Shown here: positions 35,531 through 44,067 of the stretch, in pieces
Layout of the letters: the number at the start of each line of letters is the position of its first letter
Position numbering within the stretch: position 1 is the stretch's first letter
From: an uncultured Acidimicrobiaceae bacterium
GTDB taxonomy: Bacteria; Actinomycetota; Acidimicrobiia; Spongiisociales; SHLN01
Assembly (NCBI GenBank): GCA_947259275.1
Contig: CAMYMH010000004.1
Coordinates: forward strand, 30,270-94,269
DNA: 64,000 bases
Direction: 5' to 3'
Program-made: the position numbers and the translations under genes
The notes under the pieces: model-generated
Database searches by the model: none
The model's input: only the letters and a program-made list of their open reading frames with translations
Told to the model about the DNA's origin: nothing

Positions 35531-35705
35531 AGGGATCCTTTCGTCGGCCGGGCTCAGCCCGGCTTGGGAATTACTTGGTAACTCCGGGAGGCAGTCGCAA
35601 CCATAGGGCGCCGGAGCTTGGCGCGGCGGCGAGGCCACGCCCGACTGGGGAGTTACCTCGATCCGAGGGGTTGCCATTAGCCTCGCGGCAGAGCGAGGAG
35701 GAGCT

Positions 35706-36095
35706 ATGGATCACACCCCGGCCGAACGAATTCAATGGGCAGACGCAGGCGACGAGCACTTCACCGGTCGAGTGAGGTTCGGGCCGCTCTCGAAGGCGCC
35801 CGAACCCGGCCTCAACGCCCTCGGTGTCCTCTTCGAGCCGGGTGCCCGCACCGATTGGCACACCCACCCGGCGGGCCAGGTTCTCTACATTGCCTCCGGT
35901 GCCGGCAAGGTCCAGAAGGAGGACGGCGAGACGGTCCATGTATCGGCGGGCGATGTCGTCTACTCCCCAGCCGGCGAGACTCACTGGCACGGAGCCTCCG
36001 AGCACAGCTACATGATGCATCTGTCCCTCACTACCGGCGGGCCAACCGAATGGCTGCCCAAGAAGGTCAGCGACGAGGACTACGCCCGGGGGTGA
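35706..36095 (+). CDS. Cupin domain protein
   Basis: 129 residues with GAGGAGG upstream of the ATG. A single cupin barrel: WHTHPAGQVLYIASG (motif 1) and GDVVYSPAGETHWHG (motif 2) keep the metal-binding His residues. Similar small cupins are annotated as possible carboxymuconolactone-decarboxylase-associated or quercetinase-like proteins; substrate unknown. Convergent with the VOC gene. Confidence 0.87.
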   Translation: MDHTPAERIQWADAGDEHFTGRVRFGPLSKAPEPGLNALGVLFEPGARTDWHTHPAGQVLYIASGAGKVQKEDGETVHVSAGDVVYSPAGETHWHGASEHSYMMHLSLTTGGPTEWLPKKVSDEDYARG

Positions 36096-36103
36096 ACCTT
36101 GCC

Positions 36104-36122
36104 GCAACGCCGAAGGCGTTGC
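36104..36122. terminator. Hairpin GCAACGCC-GAA-GGCGTTGC
   Basis: An 8-bp perfect stem with a 3-nt loop 9 bp after the cupin stop, in a convergent gap. No T-run follows. The same stem with a TTC loop occurs at 43938-43956, so it may be a small dispersed palindrome used as a terminator. Confidence 0.5.
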
Positions 36123-36186
36123 CGCCAACCGCCAACTGTGGCGAAGACTTCCATCTGGGGATTGAGCGGTGGGCTGTGGGCGGTGG
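36122..36186. repeat. Heptameric repeats in inverted arms (CCGCCAA / GCGGTGG)
   Basis: Two CCGCCAA units (36122-36135) face three GCGGTGG-class units (36166-36186) between the convergent cupin and VOC genes. The second arm is approximately the reverse complement of the first. Confidence 0.7.
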
Positions 36187-36193
36187 GGGGCTG

Positions 36194-36610
36194 CTAGCTG
36201 AAGCCCGGGTCGTCGAAGAGAACCACCCGCCAACCGTCCGGATCGGCGAAGGTCACACCCTGATCCTCCCAATAGGGATTCTCTGGAGGTACCGGTCCAA
36301 ACCCGAGGCTCGCTAAGCGATTGGTTGCCGATGCCAATGCCTCCTCGTCCGGCAGGTAGAGGACCAGCAGGTTGTCGTCGGTGGGAGCCGGCCCGGGGGA
36401 CCCGTCCTCGTGATGAACGAATTCCAGGTGGTAGCTGCGCCCCGGCAAGCCGAGTATGACCCCCGAATACCCGGCGTGACGCTCGAAGGTGGTGATGACG
36501 GGAAGTCCCAGGCCATCGCGGTAGAACTCCACCACCGCCTCGAGCCGGTCGGTTGGCCGGGCGATGCGGACCTGCGTCACCGGCAGGTCATCGGGCCACT
36601 CGGCATCCAT
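36194..36610 (-). CDS. VOC (glyoxalase/bleomycin resistance) family protein
   Basis: 138 residues from the ATG at 36610 (MDAEWPDDLPVTQVRIARP). The fold is seen as VEFYRDGLGLPVI near residue 30, YHLEFVHHEDG near 60, and a second module ending VTFADPDGWRVVLFDD, which supplies a Glu/Asp metal ligand. Substrate unknown. Starts 37 bp from the divergent receiver-thioredoxin-reductase gene, so promoters overlap. Confidence 0.87.
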   Translation of the reverse strand: MDAEWPDDLPVTQVRIARPTDRLEAVVEFYRDGLGLPVITTFERHAGYSGVILGLPGRSYHLEFVHHEDGSPGPAPTDDNLLVLYLPDEEALASATNRLASLGFGPVPPENPYWEDQGVTFADPDGWRVVLFDDPGFS

Positions 36611-36647
36611 ACGCCCGAGACTACCGGCGCGCCGGTAGAGTCGCCGC

Positions 36648-38312
36648 ATGGCTGCGCCCGTGATTCTCGCACTCGACGATGATCCCGAGATCCTCCACCG
36701 GCTTCGGGAGGATCTGACTGCTCGCTACGCAGACCAGTACCGCATTCTGACCGCCCACTCGGCCCATTCGGCCCTCGACCTCCTCGAGCACCTCCACGAG
36801 ACCCGGGAGAAGCTCGCGGTCCTGGTCATCGACCATGACATGCGGCACATGGACGCCTCCGTGTTCTTCGAGACTCTCGGGGACAAGCATCCCGGCGCCA
36901 AACGCGTCCTGCTGACGAGCTTCGAAGCAGACGACGCCGTTACCGGGCTCCTGGAAGCCACCGGAGCCACCCAATGGATCCACAAGCCCTGGTATCCACC
37001 GCAAAACGGGCTCTACCCGGCAATTGACGACCTGTTGTTCGACTGGACGAGCGAGAATCCCCAACCGTCCCAAGCCGTGCGAGTTGTCGGCCACCAGTGG
37101 GCTCGTGACGCCCACGCCATCAAGGACTTCCTCGGGCGCAATCAGGTGCCGTTCCGCTGGCTCGACCTCGACCGTTCCCGTGAGGCCGGAGAAGTGCTCA
37201 AAGACAACCGCCTCGAGAGCGCGGCGCTCCCGGTGGTCCTGCTCCCGGACGGCACCGTGCTGGAAGATCCACAGCTCGAGGTGCTGGCTGAGAGCCTGGG
37301 AATGCACGTCCATGCCGATCGGCAGTACTACGACGTTGCCATCGTCGGGGCCGGCCCGGCGGGTCTGGCGGCGGCGGTTTACGGGGCTACCGAAGGACTG
37401 TCAACCGTTCTCATCGAAAAGGAAGCCCCGGGCGGCCAGGCCGGGACCAGCAGCCGGATCGAGAATTACCTCGGCTTCCCCACCGGCGTGAGCGGTGCCG
37501 ACCTGGCCCGCCGGGCCCTCACCCAAGCCAAGCGCTTCGGAGCCGAGGTTCTGACACCGGTGGCGGCCACCAAGCTGAGCCTGACGAGCGGCTACAAGAC
37601 CCTTGAACTGTCGGATGGAACAACCATCACCTGCCGCGGGCTCATCATCGCAACCGGTGTCGCCTACCGCCACCTTCCTGCCGAAGGGCTCGATCGCCTG
37701 ACCGGCGCCGGCGTCTACTACGGGGCCGCCACCACCGAGGCACTCGCCGCCGAAGGCCAGCACGTCTACGTGGTCGGATCCGCCAACTCGGCGGGCCAGG
37801 GTGCCAAGTACTTCTCCAAATTCGCCGCCCAGGTGACCATGATCGTCCGCGGACCCGATCTGGCCGCCCACATGAGTCAATACCTGATCGACCAGATCAA
37901 TGACACCGGCAATATCGAGGTCATCCCCCACACCCACGTCACCCGGGCAATCGGTGAGGATCACCTGGAGCAGATCGAGCTGGAGAACGTGGAAACCGGC
38001 GAGAAACAAACCGTCCCCTCCACGTTTCTGTTCATCTTCATCGGCGCGGTGCCGAGTCACGACTGGCTGGGTGACGTCGTCGCCTGCGACGACCAGGGCT
38101 ACATCCTCACCGGGCCCGACCTGCTCACCGAGAACCGGCTTCCGGACGCGTGGCCGCTTCCCCGCCACCCCTTCCACCTCGAAACCTCCCGCCCCGGCAT
38201 CTTCGCCACCGGCGACGTCCGCCATGGATCGATCCGCCGGGTGGCCGGCGCGGTCGGTGAAGGTTCGACCGCCATCCAGTTGGTGCACCGCTACCTGGCC
38301 GAGAGCGGATAG
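36648..38312 (+). CDS. Fused response-regulator receiver / thioredoxin-reductase-like flavoprotein
   Basis: 554 residues. Receiver domain 1-125 with the acidic pair LDDDPE, putative phospho-Asp in VLVIDHDM and Lys in IHKPW. A glutaredoxin-like linker domain follows (about 140-220). The FAD/NAD(P) reductase domain (about 228-550) has VAIVGAGPAGLAAAVYGA, GGQAGTSSRIENYLGFP and the FAD-binding FATGDVRHG. The redox CxxC of thioredoxin reductase is replaced by SANSAGQG, so thiol reduction is unlikely. NAD-type flavin oxidoreductase controlled by phosphorylation is inferred. Single gene, divergent from VOC. Confidence 0.9.
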   Translation: MAAPVILALDDDPEILHRLREDLTARYADQYRILTAHSAHSALDLLEHLHETREKLAVLVIDHDMRHMDASVFFETLGDKHPGAKRVLLTSFEADDAVTGLLEATGATQWIHKPWYPPQNGLYPAIDDLLFDWTSENPQPSQAVRVVGHQWARDAHAIKDFLGRNQVPFRWLDLDRSREAGEVLKDNRLESAALPVVLLPDGTVLEDPQLEVLAESLGMHVHADRQYYDVAIVGAGPAGLAAAVYGATEGLSTVLIEKEAPGGQAGTSSRIENYLGFPTGVSGADLARRALTQAKRFGAEVLTPVAATKLSLTSGYKTLELSDGTTITCRGLIIATGVAYRHLPAEGLDRLTGAGVYYGAATTEALAAEGQHVYVVGSANSAGQGAKYFSKFAAQVTMIVRGPDLAAHMSQYLIDQINDTGNIEVIPHTHVTRAIGEDHLEQIELENVETGEKQTVPSTFLFIFIGAVPSHDWLGDVVACDDQGYILTGPDLLTENRLPDAWPLPRHPFHLETSRPGIFATGDVRHGSIRRVAGAVGEGSTAIQLVHRYLAESG

Positions 38313-38318
38313 GAGGCG

Positions 38319-38353
38319 AACCGCCCACCGCGAACCGCCCACCGCCCACCGAA
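38319..38353. repeat. Heptameric tandem repeat, CCACCGC/GAACCGC units
   Basis: Five contiguous 7-bp units begin 6 bp after the receiver-reductase stop in the convergent gap before the ABC-F gene. Same unit family as 50728-50755. Confidence 0.85.
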
Positions 38354-38485
38354 TTCGGTGAGCACGTTCCTGGCCCGGGGCGGGGAAGCAACCCGACATT
38401 CCTTGAAGCGCGTCAACGGGGTTTCGCTGGGCCTGGCGCCGGCGGCGCCGGCTGTCCCCTATCTCAACCGAGGTGGCAGCAGTCG

Positions 38486-38532
38486 ACTTCTCGGCCATGG
38501 CCGCGCGAGATCGCATGGCAAGGCCGAGAAGT
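38486..38532. terminator. Inverted repeat with 11-bp arms downstream of the ABC-F gene
   Basis: ACTTCTCGGCC (38486-38496) and GGCCGAGAAGT (38522-38532) are perfect reverse complements 25 bp apart, between the convergent reductase and ABC-F genes. A TTTTG run precedes it on the minus strand. Probably transcription-ending structure; no clear U-tract follows. Confidence 0.5.
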
Positions 38533-38552
38533 GACAAAAGGCACTGCCTCGC

Positions 38553-40151
38553 CTACGCGAGAGCAACCAACTCCAGCATGGCCTTATCGAAGTAGGCAGT
38601 GGTCCCCTCTGGCATGACGATGGCGCGATCGATCTCGAGCTGGGCCACAAAGTCGGTGTCGTGGCTCACCAGGATGATGGTTCCGGGGTAATGGTGGAGA
38701 GCCTCGAGCAGGGCGCTCTGCGCCTGGGGGTCGAGGTTGTTGGTGGGCTCGTCGAGCAGCATCACGTTCGGCGCACCCAGGACTACCTGGCACAGCGCCA
38801 GCTTGGTCTTCTCACCACCCGATAGCGTCCCCGCATCCTGGTCGACCTTGTCGGCCAACAAGAAGTGCCCGAGCACTGAGCGCAGGGTCTGGTCGGGCTC
38901 CTTGGATACTGCCTTGACGTGCTCGAACACCGTCTTGCCGCGCCGGATCTGCTCGTGCTCCTGGGCGTAATACCCCAGCCGGGCATTGTGTCCCGGGATG
39001 ACTTCCCCAACATCCGCCTGTTCGACGCCGGCCAGTATCCGCAGCAATGTCGTTTTGCCGGCACCGTTGAGGCCCATGATGAGGATGCGTTGCCCCCGTT
39101 CGGCGTACACATCGATGTCGAGAAACACCACGTTGTCACCGAACGCCTTGCCGACGCCCTTGGCCTCGAGAGGAATGCGGCCGGATGACTCGGGCATCGG
39201 GAACCGCACCGTGATGTTCTTGCCCAGCTTGGACACCTCAGTCAGCTCGCGGCGCATTCGCTCGACCCGGGTTTCCCAGCTGCGGGCCCGCTTGGCCATC
39301 TTCTCAGTCGAGCCTTTGAAGCGCCGGATCCCCTCCTCGAGCCGCGCGATCTTCTCGTCCTGGTGTTTGCGTTCACGGATTCGCTGCTCCCGCCGGCGGT
39401 CCCGCTCAGCCAGGTAAAAGGAGTAGTTGCCCCGGTAGGGCTCGAGCTGGCCGTTATCGACTGCCAGCACCGACGTGATCGATTCATCGAGCAATCGCAG
39501 ATCGTGGCTCACGACCAACAGACCGCCGGCATACGACGACAACCAATCCATCAGCCAGGCCTTGGCATCGAGGTCGATGTGATTGGTCGGTTCGTCTAGC
39601 AGCAAGGTGTCGGTTTCCTGGAACAGAACTCGGGCGAGCTCGACCCTTCGCCGTTGGCCCCCGGACATGGTCGCCACCGGCTGATCCAGTTCGGCGGTCT
39701 CGATACCCACTGAAGCCGAGAATTTCTTGGCCTCGGCAATGGCGGCGTAGCCACCCCGGGTCTCGAATTCGACCTGCAACCGGTCGTAACGGCGGATGAG
39801 CCGGTCGCGGGCGTCGCCTTCCTCCACCGCCATCTTGCGCCGCACCTCCTCGATCTCGACCTCGAGGCCGCCGATGTCGCGGGCGGTCAGTACTCGTTCG
39901 AGCGCCGAAAGGTCGGGGTTATCCAGCTCGGGCAGCGCCGACTCCTGCGAGAGGTAGCCGATGTTGCCGGAACGGGCCAGATGACCATCGGCCGGATTCA
40001 ACTCCCCGGCCAGCGTTCGCATCAAAGTGGTCTTGCCGGCGCCGTTCCGGCCCACCAGTCCCACCTTGTCGCCGGGCTGGAGGTTGAGCGAGGCGCCGGA
40101 GATGAGGGTCCGAATGCCGGCCTCGATGGTGAGGTCGCGAGCGAGAATCAC
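38553..40151 (-). CDS. ABC-F family ATPase
   Basis: 532 residues, no membrane domain. Two ATP-binding cassettes: Walker A GRNGAGKTTL near residue 35 and GLNGAGKTTL near 360; signatures MSGGQRRR and LSGGEKTK; Walker B LLLDEPTNHID and LLDEPTNNLD. The charged helical linker between them (about 240-310) is the interdomain arm that reaches the ribosomal tRNA sites. ABC-F proteins act in translation or give antibiotic protection; which role applies here is not visible. Standalone, convergent with the receiver-reductase. Confidence 0.93.
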   Translation of the reverse strand: MILARDLTIEAGIRTLISGASLNLQPGDKVGLVGRNGAGKTTLMRTLAGELNPADGHLARSGNIGYLSQESALPELDNPDLSALERVLTARDIGGLEVEIEEVRRKMAVEEGDARDRLIRRYDRLQVEFETRGGYAAIAEAKKFSASVGIETAELDQPVATMSGGQRRRVELARVLFQETDTLLLDEPTNHIDLDAKAWLMDWLSSYAGGLLVVSHDLRLLDESITSVLAVDNGQLEPYRGNYSFYLAERDRRREQRIRERKHQDEKIARLEEGIRRFKGSTEKMAKRARSWETRVERMRRELTEVSKLGKNITVRFPMPESSGRIPLEAKGVGKAFGDNVVFLDIDVYAERGQRILIMGLNGAGKTTLLRILAGVEQADVGEVIPGHNARLGYYAQEHEQIRRGKTVFEHVKAVSKEPDQTLRSVLGHFLLADKVDQDAGTLSGGEKTKLALCQVVLGAPNVMLLDEPTNNLDPQAQSALLEALHHYPGTIILVSHDTDFVAQLEIDRAIVMPEGTTAYFDKAMLELVALA

Positions 40152-40209
40152 GACCCGACGGTAGCGGCGACGGGCCGGTAGGGGCGGGAGTGTTCAGAAC
40201 GGACAGACA

Positions 40210-40237
40210 GACGGGACCTCCAGCCGGAGGCCCCGTC
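40210..40237 (-). terminator. Strong hairpin after the spondin-domain gene
   Basis: Read on the minus strand, GACGGG-G-CCTCC pairs with GGAGG-T-CCCGTC around a GGCT loop, 20 bp after the stop. A TGTCTGTCTGT stretch follows, without a true T-run. A transcription terminator is the likely role. Confidence 0.65.
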
Positions 40238-40256
40238 TCGTCGAGTAGATCGGCTG

Positions 40257-40961
40257 CTAGCTCGTGCGGGTGATCTCGATCATGGCGACCGGGTCGTCCC
40301 AGCCATGGTCGGCCACGGTGAGATTCAATTCGCCGGTGCCGGTTCCTTGGATGCCGGGATGATGGACGATCACGCCGTTGGTGGCGAGATTCGGGTTGCT
40401 CATTCCGGTGCCGGTCACGAAGTTCGAGCATGGTGGCACGATGTCGGCCAGGTTCTCAGTGTTGGCCTCGGTGCCGGCGTCATAGGCGTCGGTATACCAC
40501 ACGCCCCGGTCACCCACCTTCTTAGGAAGACGAACGGTATCGAGCCCAGTGAACCCGTCGTTGGTGCACACCAACATGGAGACAAACGAGAACCACTTGG
40601 CCCCGCCGGTGGAAGTGAGCTCGAACGTGACCTGGCCCATGGGCAGGATTGGGTCAGGAGCGCCGGCCGCGACGAAGTCCGCGACCCGTCGGTTGCCGTC
40701 GAGGACCCCGAGCAGCGGATCCAGGTTGCCGTTCTCAGCGATCTGCTGAACGCCAAAGCTGGCCGCCGACCCAACGTCGAACAGCTCGATGGACTGCTTG
40801 TGGATGGCGGCGGCCGGCGGCGTCATCGGCTGACCGGGCGTCAGGTTGCGCACCGTTATCGAGTAGGTGCTCGATTGGGCTGCACCGGCACCGGTCGGTA
40901 CCAGCAACAGCGCCATCACCGTGGCCGCGAGGACGGCCAGGGCGGCTCTCCGTTTTGACAT
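40257..40961 (-). CDS. Secreted spondin-N-domain protein
   Basis: 234 residues. Signal peptide 1-28 (VMALLLVPTGAGAA) followed by a domain starting YSITVRNLTPGQPMTPP, with SIELFDVGSAAS, VQQIAENGNLDPLLGVL and a glycine-rich end that match bacterial Spondin_N proteins. Probably exported; role unknown. Ends in a strong hairpin. Divergent from the two-component pair 130 bp away, so it may be a target, which is inference. Confidence 0.83.
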   Translation of the reverse strand: MSKRRAALAVLAATVMALLLVPTGAGAAQSSTYSITVRNLTPGQPMTPPAAAIHKQSIELFDVGSAASFGVQQIAENGNLDPLLGVLDGNRRVADFVAAGAPDPILPMGQVTFELTSTGGAKWFSFVSMLVCTNDGFTGLDTVRLPKKVGDRGVWYTDAYDAGTEANTENLADIVPPCSNFVTGTGMSNPNLATNGVIVHHPGIQGTGTGELNLTVADHGWDDPVAMIEITRTS

Positions 40962-41091
40962 GTGAATCCTCCTTTAGATTCCGAACCCCCTCACCATGGA
41001 GGCCAAATGTGAACTGGCGAGAAACTGCCACGAACCTTCGGGGAACTTCTCACCCGGTGTGGTTCGTTAGGGGCGCAGGCGAGGAGTACGG

Positions 41092-41781
41092 ATGGCAAGC
41101 CGGTTAGCAGAGAGAACATCGCGAGTGCTCGTTGTCGACGACGAGCCCATGGTGCGGGAAGTCGTCGGCCGCTACCTGGAGCGAGACGGACACACGGTGA
41201 CGACGGCCGCAGACGGCGCTACGGCGCTGGCCATGCTGGAGGCGAGCGGAGCCGATCTTGTAATACTCGACGTCCGGCTACCGCACGTCAACGGGCTTGA
41301 CGTGCTGGCCGAACTTCGTCGCACTGGAGACATCCCCGTCATCATGCTCACCGCCAATGGGGAGGAGCCGGACCGGGTGCGGGGCCTCACCCTCGGGGCT
41401 GACGATTACGTCGTGAAACCCTTCTCGCCCAGAGAACTGGCTGCCCGGGTGCAGAGTGTCCTTCGCCGCACAGGACCATCCAGGGGCGGTCCCGTCCAGT
41501 GGCAGGATCTCCACATCGACCCCGGCTCACGAATCGTAAGCCGTGGCGGCATCCCCATCGATCTCACGCGCCGCGAATTCGACCTCATGGCCTTTTTCGC
41601 CGCTCACCCTGGCCAGGTGTTCTCCCGCGCCCAGCTCCTCAAGCAGGTGTGGGAGTCATCGACCGAGTGGCAAGACCCGGCCACAGTCACCGTTCACGTC
41701 CGCCGGCTGCGCGGCAAGCTTGCTCCATCCGATTGCTTCATTGAGACGGTATGGGGCGTCGGCTACCGGGCCAAGCCATGA
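41092..41781 (+). CDS. OmpR/PhoB-family response regulator
   Basis: 229 residues, GAGGAG upstream of the ATG. Receiver domain with VLVVDDEP, phospho-Asp in LVILDVRLP and Lys in VVKPFSP (about 12-125). C-terminal winged helix with IDLTRREFDLMAFFAAHPGQ and VTVHVRRLRGKL. Its TGA overlaps the kinase ATG (ATGA), so the pair is coupled. Signal and targets unknown. Confidence 0.95.
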   Translation: MASRLAERTSRVLVVDDEPMVREVVGRYLERDGHTVTTAADGATALAMLEASGADLVILDVRLPHVNGLDVLAELRRTGDIPVIMLTANGEEPDRVRGLTLGADDYVVKPFSPRELAARVQSVLRRTGPSRGGPVQWQDLHIDPGSRIVSRGGIPIDLTRREFDLMAFFAAHPGQVFSRAQLLKQVWESSTEWQDPATVTVHVRRLRGKLAPSDCFIETVWGVGYRAKP

Positions 41782-42950
41782 AGATACTTGCTCCCGTAGG
41801 GATACTGCTGGCCGGCGCCCTCGTGCTGGCCGAGGTCTCGATGCAGCCGAATCCCTCGGAGCGGGTCACACTCTTGCTGTTGTTCGGCGGGGCGGCCGTG
41901 CTGACTGTTGCCCTCGCACGGGTTGTTCCTGGTTGGCTGGCTCGCGCTGGCTCCGTCCGGCACAGCGTGGCAGCTCCACCTCTGCTGGCAATCGGGATAG
42001 CAGCCGTCACAGTGCTCGTCTCCGCCGGTCTCATGTTTCTTTCCTCCCACGATCTGCGCATGTTCATCGCCGCCCTCGCCCTCGGCGTCGGCCTGGCGAT
42101 CACGTTGGCACGAGCCCTGAGCGAAGAATTGGAAACCGATATGGAGTCGCTGGCAGCTACGGCCGTGCGGGTCGCCGAAGGTGACAAGACCGCACGAACC
42201 GGGATAGACCGGCCCGATGAGCTCGGATCGGTCGCCAGGGCCTTCGACTCGATGATCGAGCAGCTTTCGGACGCCGAAGAGGCGCGCACTAACCTGCTTG
42301 CGTCGCTCGGTCACGACCTGAGAACTCCGTTATCGGCGATGCAGGCCGCGGTCGAGTCCCTCCAAGACGGCATCACCGAGGACCCCGGCCGCTACCTCGC
42401 CAGCATCGCCACCGATATCCAGACAGTGTCGGGACTCATCGACGATCTCTTCTTCCTCGCCCGGCTCGAGGGCCGGGCCGGCGGGCTCGAGCGTTTGCCT
42501 GTCGATCTCGCTGAGCTGGCCGACGAGGCTGCCGAAGCGCTCGAACCGATCGCGGCCCGGGCCGGCGTGACCATCGAAGTCACCACGCAAGGCAATACGA
42601 AGGTGCACGGAGCACCTCGTGAGCTTGGTCGGGCCATTCGCAACCTCCTCGACAACGCTCTCCGTCACACTCCGCCCCGGTCACGGGTGAGGGTTCAGCT
42701 GAGCAACGGCGGGGCCCACGCCACACTCCGGGTAATCGACGAGGGGCCGGGGTTTCCACCGGACATTCGCACTGCGGCACTGGGGAGGTTCCCGACGGGC
42801 CGGCCTACCAACGGCCACACCGGTCTCGGCCTGGCCATTGTCAACACCATCGTCGAGGCCCATGCCGGAAGTATGTGGATCGAGGACGGCCCGGGCGGCT
42901 CGATTGCCTTCAACCTGCCGGTGACCGAAACACAAACCATCCCTATTTGA
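41778..42950 (+). CDS. Sensor histidine kinase with HAMP domain
   Basis: 390 residues from the ATG at 41778. Four hydrophobic segments occupy about 5-120, with almost no extracellular domain, so sensing is probably in or near the membrane. HAMP (about 120-170), HisKA with LGHDLRTPLSAMQ, N-box NLLDNALRHTPP, and ATP-lid motifs DEGPGFPP and GHTGLGLAIV are complete. Partner of the overlapping OmpR-type regulator. Confidence 0.94.
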   Translation: MKILAPVGILLAGALVLAEVSMQPNPSERVTLLLLFGGAAVLTVALARVVPGWLARAGSVRHSVAAPPLLAIGIAAVTVLVSAGLMFLSSHDLRMFIAALALGVGLAITLARALSEELETDMESLAATAVRVAEGDKTARTGIDRPDELGSVARAFDSMIEQLSDAEEARTNLLASLGHDLRTPLSAMQAAVESLQDGITEDPGRYLASIATDIQTVSGLIDDLFFLARLEGRAGGLERLPVDLAELADEAAEALEPIAARAGVTIEVTTQGNTKVHGAPRELGRAIRNLLDNALRHTPPRSRVRVQLSNGGAHATLRVIDEGPGFPPDIRTAALGRFPTGRPTNGHTGLGLAIVNTIVEAHAGSMWIEDGPGGSIAFNLPVTETQTIPI

Positions 42951-43017
42951 CGGCACGCGAGAACCGGGAGCACTGGTGTGCTCCCGGCCTCAGCTCCCCC
43001 CTGGGAATCAGGTCCGG

Positions 43018-43602
43018 TCAGTAACCGGCAATGTTTGGGACACCCGGGTCCGGGTCGGCCCCCAAGTAGTCCCGGTACCCGAATGATCCCCGACCCAACG
43101 GGACATCGCGGTCCGGAGCTACCGGGCGAGTCTCCAACGGCGTCCAGTCGCCGTGTTGGACCGCGGGGACGTCCGGGTCAAGGTTGGCGTCTTGCCCGAT
43201 CCAGCGCTGCTGCACGACCGCGGGATCCCGATACTGCATCGCAGTGAAGGCTCCGTGCTCGGGGGCGGACGCCGCCGGTGTCATTGCCTCCTCGGGGATC
43301 AGGCCCCGATTCACGAGTTGCTCGGCCGCAAAGCTGTCGGCCAGTCCTTGCAGACGCGAGCTTGCGGCGGCATTGGCACGAGCAGCATCGAAGGTTGGCA
43401 CCTGGGCAGCCAACCGGTCGGCAGCTGCCTGTTGTCCCCGCGTCAGCTGGGCGGCATCGATCGAAACGGTGCTTCGTCCGGTGTCGAGCAGCATGCCGAG
43501 GCCAACACCAGCCACCAAGACGGCGGCAACGATGATGCCCTGGCGGGCAATCTGCTTCGGCTGCGGAACTTCAGCCGGATAGGTCACTGTCGAAGTGGCC
43601 AT
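43018..43602 (-). CDS. Single-pass membrane protein, unknown function
   Basis: 194 residues with AGGAGGAA before the ATG. One membrane helix (IIVAAVLVAGVGLGMLL, about 23-39) after a short cytoplasmic N-terminus, then an Ala/Gln/Asp-rich extracellular part with no known motif, ending DPDPGVPNIAGY. No family recognised. A short frame with a strong ribosome site overlaps its start. Confidence 0.72.
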   Translation of the reverse strand: MATSTVTYPAEVPQPKQIARQGIIVAAVLVAGVGLGMLLDTGRSTVSIDAAQLTRGQQAAADRLAAQVPTFDAARANAAASSRLQGLADSFAAEQLVNRGLIPEEAMTPAASAPEHGAFTAMQYRDPAVVQQRWIGQDANLDPDVPAVQHGDWTPLETRPVAPDRDVPLGRGSFGYRDYLGADPDPGVPNIAGY

Positions 43603-43706
43603 TTGCTTCCTCCTGTTCTCGGGAGGCCCCTGGTCGAGCCCCCAACACCAGAAAGGACCAAACGGCGCGGCGTGTGATACGCGATATCTCGATCTTCAGA
43701 GTCCAT
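43584..43706 (-). CDS. Possible small leader ORF overlapping the next gene's start
   Basis: 40 codons from the ATG at 43706 (MDSEDRDIAYHTPRRLVLSG), with a perfect AAAGGAG 6 nt upstream. It ends 19 bp inside the membrane-protein gene, in a different frame, so it could couple or regulate that gene's translation. No family; coding status rests on the ribosome site and the overlap. Confidence 0.35.
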   Translation of the reverse strand: MDSEDRDIAYHTPRRLVLSGVGGSTRGLPRTGGSKWPLRQ

Positions 43707-43846
43707 GCGCTGCTCCTTTCAACGGCTCACCATGACAGACGAGCGAGCCCGCGGCCGGGGTGACAAGAGATTCGGCCGGCGTACCTCGACAACGTTGTCG
43801 CCCATGCCTGGGAGGCGATCGTCTGTCCGAGTCCGCCAGCTTCCCC

Positions 43847-43936
43847 GCTCTTCGCCCAACGGCTCATCACCGGGTCCGAAACCACCCCCTACATAAACCA
43901 GGCCCCCTAACGGGGGCCATCGTTTGTGCGGAGGTG
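43847..43936. repeat. 90-bp direct repeat, copy A (duplicate of ssrA 3' flank)
   Basis: Matches 43978-44067 with about three substitutions. It contains the last 7 bases of the tmRNA acceptor stem and the hairpin GGCCCCC-TAAC-GGGGGCC (43901-43918). The copies are 131 bp apart start to start; the 41 bp between them hold a GCAACGCC palindrome. From 43707 to 43846 I see no other feature. Confidence 0.9.
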
Positions 43937-43937
43937 G

Positions 43938-43956
43938 GCAACGCCTTCGGCGTTGC
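43938..43956. repeat. Palindrome GCAACGCC-TTC-GGCGTTGC
   Basis: 8-bp perfect stem, 3-nt loop, lying between the two 90-bp repeats. Same stem as 36104-36122 with the complementary loop. Confidence 0.6.
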
Positions 43957-43977
43957 TTGGGATTCGACCAACCCACT

Positions 43978-44067
43978 GCTCTTCGCCTAACGGCTCATCA
44001 CCGGGTCCGAAACCACCCCCTACATAAACGAGGCCCCCTAACGGGGGCCATCGTTTGTGTGGAGGTG
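43978..44067. repeat. 90-bp direct repeat, copy B (native ssrA 3' end and terminator)
   Basis: Overlaps the last 8 bases of tmRNA. On the minus strand the hairpin at 44032-44049 follows the tmRNA end by about 10 bases and is followed by TCGTTTATGT, so it is probably the ssrA terminator. Copy A lies at 43847. Confidence 0.9.
44032..44049 (-). terminator. ssrA terminator hairpin
   Basis: GGCCCCC and GGGGGCC form a perfect 7-bp stem with a 4-nt loop, 10 bases beyond the tmRNA 3' end on the minus strand and followed by a short T-rich tract. Duplicated at 43901-43918. Confidence 0.7.

Noticed and set aside
37401..38537. 378-residue minus-strand frame
   Set aside because: Antisense to the receiver-reductase fusion and running through a heptamer array.
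43847..43936. Second tmRNA or tRNA gene
   Set aside because: Only the last seven bases of the tmRNA are copied; no T-arm is present.
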